Below are positions 1 through 8,662 of a stretch of DNA of 64,000 nucleotides, one piece after another. Positions within the stretch are counted from its first letter, which is position 1. Each line of letters opens with the position of its first letter. The stretch comes from Lacisediminihabitans changchengi (lineage in GTDB: Bacteria; Actinomycetota; Actinomycetes; Actinomycetales; Microbacteriaceae), in assembly GCF_016634425.1 (NCBI RefSeq), contig NZ_JAEPES010000005.1, forward strand, positions 124,001 to 188,000, read 5' to 3'. A model generated the notes under the pieces. It had not been told where the DNA came from. It searched no databases and saw only the letters and a list, made by a program, of their open reading frames with translations. The position numbers and the translations under genes were made by a program.

Positions 1-1299
1 TGCCAGGTGTCCTTTCTGGGCGTCGAGGATGCGCTGGTGTGCTCGCGCAGACTCCTCAAGCTCGGTGTCGTTGGGCAGGATGTGCCCCATTCGGTCGCGC
101 TTCGCCTCGAGGTACCGTTCGTTGAACTCTCCGACGCCGACGACCAACGGCACCTGCTCGGTCACCGCGATTCCGTGTGCGCGCAGCTGGCGCAGCTTCT
201 CGGGGTTGTTGGTGAGCGCCCGCACCTCGCTGATGCCGAGGTCGTCCAGGATCGCGGTGGCCGCTCCGTAGTCGCGACCGTCGGCGGGGAAGCCGAGAGC
301 GGTGTTCGCGTCGAGGGTGTCCAGACCGTCCTCTTGCAGGCGGTAGGCCTTCAGCTTGTTGATCAGGCCGATGCCGCGTCCCTCGTGACCGCGCATGTAG
401 ATCACGATCCCGCCCTCCTTCTGGATCCGATCGAGGGCGGCGTCGAGCTGCGGCCCGCACTCGCACTTCTGCGAGCCGAAGACCTCGCCGGTGAGGCACT
501 CCGAGTGCACCCGCAGCAGAGTGCCGTTCTGCGGGTTGCCGGCGATGACGGCAAGATGGTCGGCTCCGGTCATCCGATCGCGGTAAGCGCGAAAGCGGAA
601 GCTGCCGTGCGCGGTCGGAATGGTGGTCTCGACCTCGAAGATCACCCGCGAGGTCTCGGGGATGACCGCGCCGGGGACGACCAGCTCGTCGACGGACGCG
701 TCCAGGTACTCGAGCAGCGCCTCGATGGTGATCACCGGCACGGTGTCGCGCTCGCCGAGTTCGATCAGCTCGGGAAGCCGCATCATCTCCCCGCTATCGG
801 CCACGATCTCCGAGATCGCGCCGACCGGAACGAGTCCGGCGAGGCGCAGCAGGTCGACGGCGGCCTCGGTGTGGCCCGCACGTTCGCGCACACCGCCTTC
901 TGCTGCGCGCAGAGGCAGGATGTGGCCGGGCCGATGCAGACTCGCCGGCGTCGAGTCCGGCGCGGCGAGCACGCGCAGGGTGTGGGCGCGGTCGGCGGCA
1001 CTGATGCCGGTGCTGATGCGGTCGGCGGCATCCACGCTCACCGTGTAGTTGGTGCCGCGCGGGTCTTCGTTGTCCACGACCATGACCGGCAACTCGAGGC
1101 GATCGGCGATGTCGTTGGTCATCGGCGCGCAGATGAACCCGGAGGTGTTGCGCACCATCCAGGCCAGCGTCTCCTGGCTCGCCGATTGGGCGGCGATGAT
1201 CACGTCACCCTCGTTCTCGCGGCTCTCGTCGTCGGCGACGATGATGGGGCGCCCGGCGCGAAGCGCGTCGAGGGCGGTGGGGATGTCGGCGAGACTCAT
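1..1299 (-). CDS. ribBA: Bifunctional 3,4-dihydroxy-2-butanone-4-phosphate synthase / GTP cyclohydrolase II (3' end outside window)
   Basis: Bifunctional riboflavin enzyme. The N-terminal half makes 3,4-dihydroxy-2-butanone 4-phosphate from ribulose 5-phosphate; the C-terminal half opens GTP to the pyrimidine precursor. The RibB motif DDESRENEGD is at residues 23-32. The GTP cyclohydrolase zinc cysteines (SEC, then KCECG) are near residues 268, 279 and 281, followed by RGHEGRGIGL. The ATG overlaps the ribE stop codon, so translation is probably coupled. The frame runs off the left edge after 433 codons without a stop; both domains are essentially complete and only a short tail is missing. It is the last visible gene of an FMN-riboswitch operon, and ribH would be expected next, outside the window. 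Confidence 0.96.
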   Translation of the reverse strand, partial: MSLADIPTALDALRAGRPIIVADDESRENEGDVIIAAQSASQETLAWMVRNTSGFICAPMTNDIADRLELPVMVVDNEDPRGTNYTVSVDAADRISTGISAADRAHTLRVLAAPDSTPASLHRPGHILPLRAAEGGVRERAGHTEAAVDLLRLAGLVPVGAISEIVADSGEMMRLPELIELGERDTVPVITIEALLEYLDASVDELVVPGAVIPETSRVIFEVETTIPTAHGSFRFRAYRDRMTGADHLAVIAGNPQNGTLLRVHSECLTGEVFGSQKCECGPQLDAALDRIQKEGGIVIYMRGHEGRGIGLINKLKAYRLQEDGLDTLDANTALGFPADGRDYGAATAILDDLGISEVRALTNNPEKLRQLRAHGIAVTEQVPLVVGVGEFNERYLEAKRDRMGHILPNDTELEESARAHQRILDAQKGHLA

Positions 1300-1937
1300 A
1301 TCCCGCTCCTTCCGTCGATGGAACTACCGAGGTCGTGTTGCTGGCCGCCGCCGAGTTCGAGGAACCGGGCGACCTGGCGGGCCAGGATGTCGGTCTCGAT
1401 GTTCACCGCGTCACCCACGGTCTTCGCGCCGAGAGTGGTCGCACTGAGGGTCTCGGGAATGAGCGACACTTCGAACCAGTCGATCCCGACCGCGCTCACC
1501 GTGAGCGAGACGCCGTCGACCGCGATCGAGCCCTTGCGGGTGACCAGCGGTGCGAGCTCCGCGCTGAGCGAGAAGCGCAGCACGGGCCAGGCACTGCCCT
1601 CCGTGATGCTGAGCAGATCGCTGGTGCCGTCGATGTGCCCCTGAACGATGTGGCCGCCGAGGCGGTCGCCGACCTGCGCGGCGCGCTCCAGGTTCACGGG
1701 AGCGCCGACGGCGACGCCCTTCAGCGTGCTCATCGCGATCGACTCGGCCATGACATCCGCGGTGAACCAGTCGTCGCCCTGGTCGACCACCGTGAGACAC
1801 ACGCCGCTGACCGAGATGGAATCTCCGTGCGCAGCGCCCTGCACCGCGAGCGGGCCGCGCACGGTGATACGAGCGGCGTCGCCGGTGGGGGACCAGTCGG
1901 TGACGGTGCCGAGTTCTTCGATGATTCCGGTGAACAT
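1296..1937 (-). CDS. ribE: Riboflavin synthase, alpha chain
   Basis: Riboflavin synthase dismutates two 6,7-dimethyl-8-ribityllumazine molecules into riboflavin and the pyrimidine substrate. The 213-residue protein shows the two tandem lumazine-binding repeats of the family: it opens with the diagnostic MFTGIIEELG, repeat one contains SGVCLTV and repeat two DGVSLTV. An in-frame GTG/ATG-like extension upstream exists, but MFTGIIEE is the invariant start of this family, so ATG at 1937 is chosen. Only one base separates it from the ribD stop, and its own stop overlaps the ribBA start, giving a tight ribD-ribE-ribBA operon. Confidence 0.96.
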   Translation of the reverse strand: MFTGIIEELGTVTDWSPTGDAARITVRGPLAVQGAAHGDSISVSGVCLTVVDQGDDWFTADVMAESIAMSTLKGVAVGAPVNLERAAQVGDRLGGHIVQGHIDGTSDLLSITEGSAWPVLRFSLSAELAPLVTRKGSIAVDGVSLTVSAVGIDWFEVSLIPETLSATTLGAKTVGDAVNIETDILARQVARFLELGGGQQHDLGSSIDGRSGI

Positions 1938-1938
1938 G

Positions 1939-2994
1939 TCAGCGCTCTCTGTCGTGATGCGGGAGGGTCGGGGCTTTCGGGTAGGCGGTGATGAGCAGAT
2001 CGTCGCCGAGCTGCTCGATCGACTCGATGTGGAGGGCGTGTGCACCGCTGAGGGTCGGCACGCCGAGATCGCCGAGGGCGAGCTTCGCGCCGCCGAGCAG
2101 CGTCGGCGCGAGGTAGATCAGGTACTCGTCGACGAGTCCGGCGGCGACGAAGGCACTGGCCAGCGTCGGGCCGCCCTCCACATAGACGTGACGGATGTCG
2201 CGCTCGAACAGTGCGTCGAGGATGGCGGGCAGATCCCGACTGGCGGTGAGGATGACCGGCCCCGGGTGCTGAAACAGCCGGGCGTCTTCGGGGATAGAGC
2301 GCTCGCCGATGATCACCGGCACCGGCTGGTGTGGCATGAGTTCGCCAGCATCCCCCCGTGCGGTGAGGCTGGGGTCGTCCGCGAGCACTGTTCCGGTGCC
2401 GACGACGATCGCATCCGCGGTCTCGCGCTGCTCGTGCACGCGCTGACGGGCAGCGGTTCCCGTGATCCACTGGCTGCTGCCATCGGATGCCGCGGCTCGC
2501 CCGTCGAGGCTAGACGCCCACTTGACGCTCACGTACGGCCGGCGCCCGCGCTCGGCGGTGAGCCAGACCCGCATTGCCCGCTCGGTCTCCTCGGCGAGCA
2601 GGCCGCCGTGCACCGCGACGCCGCCCTCCCGAAGGCGTTCGCCACCCCCGCCGGACCGCGCGCCCGGGTCGGCGACGGAGTAGTAGACCTCGCTCACGCC
2701 CGCCGCGAGGAGCGCCTCGCTGCACGGATCCGTGCGACCCGTGTGATTGCAGGGCTCGAGGGTGACAACGGCGGTGGCGCCGACGGCCTCGCCGGGGGAG
2801 AGCTTGGAGAGCGCATCGACCTCGGCATGCGCGGTGCCCGCGCCACGGTGCCAGCCCTCGGCGAGCACGGTGCCGTCGGCAGTGAGCAGAACGCAGCCGA
2901 CCTGCGGGTTGACGCCCCAGGCGGGGCCGTGCGCGGCGAGCGAGAGCGCGTGGCGCATCGCCTGCTCGATTTGCGCTGGTGCTGTGGCGGTCAT
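1939..2994 (-). CDS. ribD: Bifunctional diaminohydroxyphosphoribosylaminopyrimidine deaminase / 5-amino-6-(5-phosphoribosylamino)uracil reductase
   Basis: This enzyme deaminates and then reduces the pyrimidine intermediate of riboflavin synthesis. The 351-residue protein has an N-terminal cytidine-deaminase-like zinc domain with HAEVDAL and PCNHTGRTDPC (first 150 residues or so), and a C-terminal dihydrofolate-reductase-like domain starting around VSVKWASSLDGR with the later YVEGGPTLA motif. Length and order are typical of RibD. It is the first gene of the operon, with about 75 bases of leader between an FMN riboswitch and its ATG. AGAGGACC just upstream of the start is the likely ribosome binding site. 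Confidence 0.95.
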   Translation of the reverse strand: MTATAPAQIEQAMRHALSLAAHGPAWGVNPQVGCVLLTADGTVLAEGWHRGAGTAHAEVDALSKLSPGEAVGATAVVTLEPCNHTGRTDPCSEALLAAGVSEVYYSVADPGARSGGGGERLREGGVAVHGGLLAEETERAMRVWLTAERGRRPYVSVKWASSLDGRAAASDGSSQWITGTAARQRVHEQRETADAIVVGTGTVLADDPSLTARGDAGELMPHQPVPVIIGERSIPEDARLFQHPGPVILTASRDLPAILDALFERDIRHVYVEGGPTLASAFVAAGLVDEYLIYLAPTLLGGAKLALGDLGVPTLSGAHALHIESIEQLGDDLLITAYPKAPTLPHHDRER

Positions 2995-3069
2995 CCGTGG
3001 TCCTCTGCGTGGAGGCTCCAGGGATGCCGCGGCGACGGCTCGCCATCTCGGGCTGCCGTCGTTCGCGTG

Positions 3070-3229
3070 TGCTTCCTCTCATCCGGACTGAAGACCCCGG
3101 CCATTGCTGACCCGAACCTCATCACCGTCGGTGCCGGAATTCCACCAGCTCAACCGCCGGTCGAATGTCTTCGATCGGCGGGTCGCGGACTTTCACCGCC
3201 GGTTCGGATTCTCACCGACCCCGGAGCAC
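3070..3229 (-). promoter_or_regulatory. FMN riboswitch (RFN element) controlling the rib operon
   Basis: Read on the minus strand, the leader contains the conserved RFN blocks in the correct order: GGGGTCGGTGAGAATCCGAA, CCGGCGGTGAAAGTCCGCGA, a variable hairpin, TGGTGGAATTCCGGCACCGA, CGGTGATGAGGTTCGG and finally AGTCCGGATGAGAGGAAG. It lies directly upstream of ribD. The bases between the switch and the ATG (2995-3069) can pair CCTC with the GAGG of the ribosome binding site, so translational control is plausible but inferred. No T-run terminator is visible. Confidence 0.93.
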
Positions 3230-3270
3230 AAACTAATTAGTGGCTAGCTTACTCACCGACGTTCGGCGCA

Positions 3271-3840
3271 CTACATCCCCTGATCCGGGTCGGGCCACCC
3301 CGGCGTCGGCTGATGCGCGTCTCCCGCGTGCAGCTCCGCGTGCCACGACGGCCGCAGGTCGCCCTTGCGCATAGGCAGCGTCGAGCGGCGCTCGCCGGTG
3401 TAGGTGAACCCGGCCTTCCGCGCCACGCCAGCCGAGGCGACGTTTCCCTGAATGCACTCCCAGCGCACCACGTTCTGCCCGTGCGCCTCGAACAGCCAGT
3501 CGGTGAGGGCGATCGTCGCCTCGGTCATGTAGCCGAAACCGCGATGCGGCGCGCCCAGCCAGAAGCCGAGCTCCAGCCGCTGGCGACGCCATCCGAGCAC
3601 GCCGAGCAGGGGTCCTCCTGCTACCAGGCGGAGTGCCCAGGTCAGTTCGCTGCCATCCGCCCAGCCCTTCGGCACGAACTCGTTGACGAAGAAGTCCGCA
3701 TCCTTCAGCCGGTATGGCCACGGTGTCGTCATGAACCGCTCGAACACCGGATCGCTGCAGTACTCCACCACCAGGTCGCGGTCAGAGTGCACCGGCAGGT
3801 CGAGAACCAGCCGCTCGGTGCGGAGCGGGACGAACTCCAC
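3271..3840 (-). CDS. GNAT-family N-acetyltransferase (RimJ/RimL-like)
   Basis: A 189-residue acetyltransferase of the RimJ/RimL-like GNAT group. It begins with the family-typical pattern of a strand followed by LRTERLVLD, and contains the acetyl-CoA binding region around GFWLGAPHRGFGYMTEAT and the C-terminal WECIQGNVASAGVARKAGF segment, where such enzymes acetylate protein N-termini or small molecules. The substrate cannot be told from sequence. The GTG start lies three bases after the trpS stop, so it is probably the last gene of the yihY-xth-trpS group. Confidence 0.85.
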   Translation of the reverse strand: MEFVPLRTERLVLDLPVHSDRDLVVEYCSDPVFERFMTTPWPYRLKDADFFVNEFVPKGWADGSELTWALRLVAGGPLLGVLGWRRQRLELGFWLGAPHRGFGYMTEATIALTDWLFEAHGQNVVRWECIQGNVASAGVARKAGFTYTGERRSTLPMRKGDLRPSWHAELHAGDAHQPTPGWPDPDQGM

Positions 3841-3843
3841 GCG

Positions 3844-4863
<1,020 letters not shown>

Positions 4864-4886
4864 TCAGGTGGAGCGGAAGGGAAGGG

Positions 4887-5735
4887 TCAGATCGCGTAGT
4901 CGACCACGACGGGAGCGTGATCCGACCACCGGGCCTCGTAGGACTCGGCGCGGTCGACCGTGTAGTTCGAGACCCGTGCGGCCAGCTCGGGGGTGGCGAC
5001 CTGGTAGTCGATGCGCCAACCTACGTTGTTGACGAAGGACTGCCCGCGCGCTGACCACCAGGTGTACGGGCCCTCGACCTCGCCCGCCCACTGGCGCCCG
5101 ACATCCACCCAGCCCATGCCGCGCTTGGTCGAGCCGTCGACCGCCGCCACGTTCTTGCCGGCCGGGCCGAAGATCTTGTCGAAGTACGCGCGTTCTTTGA
5201 CCAGGAAGCCCGCCTGGTTGCGGTTTCCCTTCCAGTTCTTGATGTCGAGCTCGCGGTGCCCGACATTGAGGTCGCCGACCACGACGGCGAGGGGGGAGTG
5301 CGATGCGACCTCGGGCAGACGCTTGGTCATGGCGTCGAGGAATTTGTACTTCTCGATCATCTTCTTCGGGTCTTCGACGTTTCCCGAGTGCACGTAGGTG
5401 CTCACGACGGTGACGAGGGAATCGCCGACGCGGTAGTCCGCCTCGAGCCAGCGACCGGCGCTGTCGAACTTCTCGTCGCCGAGGTCGACCCGGTGGATCT
5501 CCGCCTTTCCGCGGCTGGCGAGCGCCACGCCCGCGCGCCCCTTGGCGGTGGCCTCATCGTGCAGGATGTTCCACTCGCTGCCGAGCAGGTTCTCGAGGTC
5601 GTCGGTCGAGGCCCGCACCTCTTGCAGGGCCAGGATGTCGACCCCGCGCGCATCCACCCAGTCGCCCATGCCGTGGCGGTACGCGGCACGCACCCCGTTG
5701 ACGTTCACGGACGCGATGCGCAAGGGGGTAGTCAT
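4887..5735 (-). CDS. xth: Exodeoxyribonuclease III / AP endonuclease
   Basis: Exonuclease III family enzyme of base excision repair, which cuts DNA at abasic sites and removes 3' blocking groups. The EEP-fold motifs are in order: ASVNVNGVRAA near the N-terminus, LQEVRA with the metal-binding Glu, GDLNVGH in the middle and WSDHAPVVVDY at the C-terminus with the catalytic Asp-His. The 282-residue length fits. An in-frame TTG two codons upstream exists, but ATG at 5735 (MTTPLRIASVNV) is preferred. It begins 10 bases after the yihY stop. Confidence 0.95.
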   Translation of the reverse strand: MTTPLRIASVNVNGVRAAYRHGMGDWVDARGVDILALQEVRASTDDLENLLGSEWNILHDEATAKGRAGVALASRGKAEIHRVDLGDEKFDSAGRWLEADYRVGDSLVTVVSTYVHSGNVEDPKKMIEKYKFLDAMTKRLPEVASHSPLAVVVGDLNVGHRELDIKNWKGNRNQAGFLVKERAYFDKIFGPAGKNVAAVDGSTKRGMGWVDVGRQWAGEVEGPYTWWSARGQSFVNNVGWRIDYQVATPELAARVSNYTVDRAESYEARWSDHAPVVVDYAI

Positions 5736-5744
5736 CCCCAAAGT

Positions 5745-6722
5745 TTATCCAGGGGGACTGACAGCCCTGGCCCTCGGGCGGTGATGCTCCGGTGGTCGGC
5801 GCACGCTCGTGGTGGCCGGTTTCGGAGTGATGGTCTCGCCGTGGTCTTTGACGTCGACGGCGATCCAGGTGGCCGTGAGCAGGATGACCTGGCAGATCAA
5901 GCCGAACCAGATCAGCAGCCCGAGCAGCACGGCGAATGACGCGAGCAGCGGGTTCTTGCTGCCGCCGCCCACGATGGTCGCGCCAAGCACCTTTAAGACG
6001 CCGAGGCCGATGCCGCCGAGCAACGCGCCGAGCAGCAGTCGACGGGGAGGGATGCGGGTGGCCGCCAGCACGCGGAACAGCGCTGCAAGCACGGCGGTGT
6101 CGATCGCGAGCGCGATGATGAGACCGATGATGCGGGCCACCACCGTGGCGAAGCCCGACTCGCGATCGATGCCGATCAGGTCGAACAGGAAGCCGAGCGC
6201 GCTCGTCGAGAAGATCGACAGCCCGGCGGAAAACAGGGTGACCGCACCGAAGGCGATGACCAACCCGAGATCTTTGGCCTTCAGCAACAGGAAAAAGGTC
6301 TTGTCCGGAGGTAGTTCGAAGAAGTGCCGCACCGCCGACCGCGCGGAGGCGAACCAACTGAGTGCCGTGACCAGTACGGCGACGAGAGCGACGATGCCGC
6401 TCCAACCGAGGATGCGAGACGTGAACAGGGCGTCCAGCTTGATCGCGCCACCGGCCCCGTTGCCCGTGTCGATCAGCCCGGGGACCGAGGTCGAGAGGGT
6501 GCTGACCACCGCGTCTTTGAAACCTGGGTCGGACTCGATCACCAGGCCGAGTACCGCGAAGCCGACGTAGAGCGCCGCGAAGACACTGTAGAGCGCGGTG
6601 AGGCTCAGCCCGCCGGCCAGAATCGGACCGTTGCGCTGCGAGTACAGCTGGAATACCCGCACGGCGCGCCAGGCCATGATGTGCTTCACGAGCAGCCTGA
6701 TCGTGGCGATGACGGACTTCAT
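5745..6722 (-). CDS. YihY/BrkB-family integral membrane protein
   Basis: A 325-residue polytopic protein of the YihY/virulence factor BrkB (formerly RNase BN) family. The N-terminal VFQLYSQRNGPILAGGLSLTALYSVFAA region is the family hallmark (a helix entering the first membrane span), followed by about six hydrophobic segments, and it ends in a basic Pro-rich tail. The family's biochemical role is not settled; the old RNase BN assignment was retracted. Start ATG 6722 begins MKSVIATIRLL; the frame stays open upstream but without family similarity. It is divergent from ptsP with 72 bases between the starts. Confidence 0.88.
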   Translation of the reverse strand: MKSVIATIRLLVKHIMAWRAVRVFQLYSQRNGPILAGGLSLTALYSVFAALYVGFAVLGLVIESDPGFKDAVVSTLSTSVPGLIDTGNGAGGAIKLDALFTSRILGWSGIVALVAVLVTALSWFASARSAVRHFFELPPDKTFFLLLKAKDLGLVIAFGAVTLFSAGLSIFSTSALGFLFDLIGIDRESGFATVVARIIGLIIALAIDTAVLAALFRVLAATRIPPRRLLLGALLGGIGLGVLKVLGATIVGGGSKNPLLASFAVLLGLLIWFGLICQVILLTATWIAVDVKDHGETITPKPATTSVRRPPEHHRPRARAVSPPG

Positions 6723-6794
6723 GCTGCCTCTCTCGACGGTCGAATGTCCCCGGTAGAGTTGCGCGGGATGGAGCGCCCGAGGAAGAGGATACCC

Positions 6795-8447
6795 ATGGAA
6801 CTGAAGGGTGTCGGCGTGGGGCGTGGCCTCGCCGTCGGGCCGGTGCTCTGCATGCCGGATCCGCTCGAGGAGCCAGCGCTCGTGCGCAGGACGACGGATG
6901 CTGCGGCCGAGGCCAGCACGACCCGTGCGGCTCTCTCCGCGGTGGCCGCCGAGTTCGCCGCGCGCGGAGCGACCGCGGGAGGCACGGCACGCGACATCCT
7001 CGAGGCGAGCGCCATGATGGCGAGCGATCCGACGGTTCTCGCCGACGTCGACGACCGGATCGCGCACGGCCTCACCGGTGAGCGTGCTGTGTTCGAGGCG
7101 TTCCGGGTGTTCGAATCCGCGTTGATCGACCTCGGCGGTCGCATGGCCGAGCGAGCCTGTGACGTGCGTGATGTGTCGCGTCGCGTGATTGCGAGGCTGC
7201 GGGGAGTCGCGGCGCCGGGCATTCCGCAGGCGACGGAGCCATACATCCTCTGCGCTGGCGACCTCTCGCCGGCCGACGCCGCCATGCTCGACCCCGACCT
7301 GGTGCTTGCGCTGTTCACCCGCGATGGTGGGCCGTCAAGCCATACCGCCATCTTGACGAGGGCGCGGGCCATCCCGGCGGTGGTCGGCATCGGAGCCGAC
7401 GTGCACCTCGCCAACGGCGAGACGGTGATCGTGGATGCCGCCCGCGCCACCGTTCGCATCTCGCCGACCGAGCTCGAGGTCTCGCACGCACGTCGCGTGA
7501 TCGCCGACCGCGCGAGCGCCGCGTCGGTGCCGCTGCGTGCCGGAGCGCTTGCCGACGGAACGGCAGTGCCCCTGCTCGCCAACGTCGGTACGCACGCGGA
7601 CGCGGAGGCGGCGGTGACGCTCGGAGCGGAGGGTGTCGGGCTGTTGCGCACAGAACTCCTGTTCTTCGACTGGGTGGTCGCCCCCACCGTCGAGGAGCAA
7701 CGCGCACAGTACACCGAGGTCTTCCGCCGTTTCCCCGACCAACCCGTGGTGGTGCGGGTCTTCGATGTCGGGGCGGACAAGCCGCTGCGCTTCGTGCCGA
7801 CCGGGCCGCCGGAACCGAATCCGGCCCTCGGCAACCGTGGTCTTCGAGCCCTCCGCCGCAACGAATGGCTGCTGCGTGACCAGCTCGAGGCCCTCGCCCT
7901 CGCGCAGGCCGAAACCGGCGCCGATCTTCGGGTGATGGCGCCGATGGTCAACGACGCGGACGACGCCGCCTACTTCGTCGACCTGGCACACGAGATGGGG
8001 GTTCAGGGGGTCGGTATGACCGTGGAGGTGCCATCGTTGGCCCTACTCGCCGATCAGGTGCTGGAATTCTCCGACTTCGCCAGCATCGGAACCAACGACC
8101 TGACCCAGTACACAATGGCCGCCGATCGCATGCTCGGAACCTTTCCGCAGTACCAAGACCCGTGGCATCCCGCCGTGCTCCGCCTGGTCAAGATGATCTG
8201 TGACGCGGGAGCCGCGGCCGGCAAGCCGGTGGGCATCTGCGGTGAGGCAGCGGCGGATGCCCGGCTCGCCGTCGTGCTGGTCGGGCTGGGCGCGACGACC
8301 CTCAGCATGACCCCCGTCGCCCTGGCCGACGTCCGCGCGGAGCTGGCTCTGCACACGCTGGCAGAGGCGCGGATGCTGGCGGCGCGAGCATTGCAGGGGC
8401 GCACCGCCGCTGACTCCCGGGCGCGGGCATCCGTCGCCCTGCACTGA
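6795..8447 (+). CDS. ptsP: Phosphoenolpyruvate-protein phosphotransferase (PTS enzyme I)
   Basis: Enzyme I of the sugar phosphotransferase system, which transfers phosphate from phosphoenolpyruvate to HPr. The phospho-histidine is His183 in GGPSSHTAIL. The PEP-binding barrel includes GLLRTELLF, VRVFDVGADKPL and the active-site cysteine Cys482 in GICGEAAAD. At 550 residues it is slightly shorter than typical enzyme I. GAAGAGGAT upstream of ATG 6795 is a good ribosome binding site, so the longer upstream frame is rejected. HPr is not in the window, but PTS IIA and IIB proteins are encoded at 25.5-26.2 kb. Confidence 0.94.
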   Translation: MELKGVGVGRGLAVGPVLCMPDPLEEPALVRRTTDAAAEASTTRAALSAVAAEFAARGATAGGTARDILEASAMMASDPTVLADVDDRIAHGLTGERAVFEAFRVFESALIDLGGRMAERACDVRDVSRRVIARLRGVAAPGIPQATEPYILCAGDLSPADAAMLDPDLVLALFTRDGGPSSHTAILTRARAIPAVVGIGADVHLANGETVIVDAARATVRISPTELEVSHARRVIADRASAASVPLRAGALADGTAVPLLANVGTHADAEAAVTLGAEGVGLLRTELLFFDWVVAPTVEEQRAQYTEVFRRFPDQPVVVRVFDVGADKPLRFVPTGPPEPNPALGNRGLRALRRNEWLLRDQLEALALAQAETGADLRVMAPMVNDADDAAYFVDLAHEMGVQGVGMTVEVPSLALLADQVLEFSDFASIGTNDLTQYTMAADRMLGTFPQYQDPWHPAVLRLVKMICDAGAAAGKPVGICGEAAADARLAVVLVGLGATTLSMTPVALADVRAELALHTLAEARMLAARALQGRTAADSRARASVALH

Positions 8448-8482
8448 CGAACGGGGCTGACGAACCGGGCTGACGAACCGGG
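8444..8482 (+). repeat. Three tandem 13-bp units overlapping the ptsP stop
   Basis: The 13-base unit CTGACGAACCGGG occurs three times back to back (first copy CTGACGAACGGGG). The first unit contains the TGA stop of ptsP, so slippage here would add or remove sequence exactly at the gene end without changing the protein. Confidence 0.85.
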
Positions 8483-8534
8483 CCTCGACGGCCCTCCATC
8501 CCGGGACTAGCGTGCGGGCGTGGCACAAAAATCT

Positions 8535-8563
8535 TTGACTTCTACTCGCCCTGTGCAATACAT
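8535..8563 (+). promoter_or_regulatory. Putative sigma-70-type promoter of the ECF sigma factor gene
   Basis: TTGACT at 8535-8540 and ATACAT at 8558-8563 are separated by 17 bases, matching the spacing of housekeeping promoters, and lie about 100 bases ahead of the sigma factor start. This stretch is visibly more AT-rich than its surroundings. No second copy of an ECF-type promoter motif was recognised, so autoregulation is not supported by sequence. Confidence 0.45.
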
Positions 8564-8662
8564 CGCCCCATACTGGAATGGTCTCGCGAAGACGATGGCA
8601 GCGCAGCCAGCGATGTCGCTCGTTCGGGCCGAGCGAACACGTGTCCGGTGGGGGATCGGGTA

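Noticed and set aside
7..1644. Long plus-strand open frame (545 codons) opposite ribBA and ribE
   Set aside because: The minus strand encodes textbook RibBA and RibE; the plus frame is an effect of high GC and has no recognisable motif.
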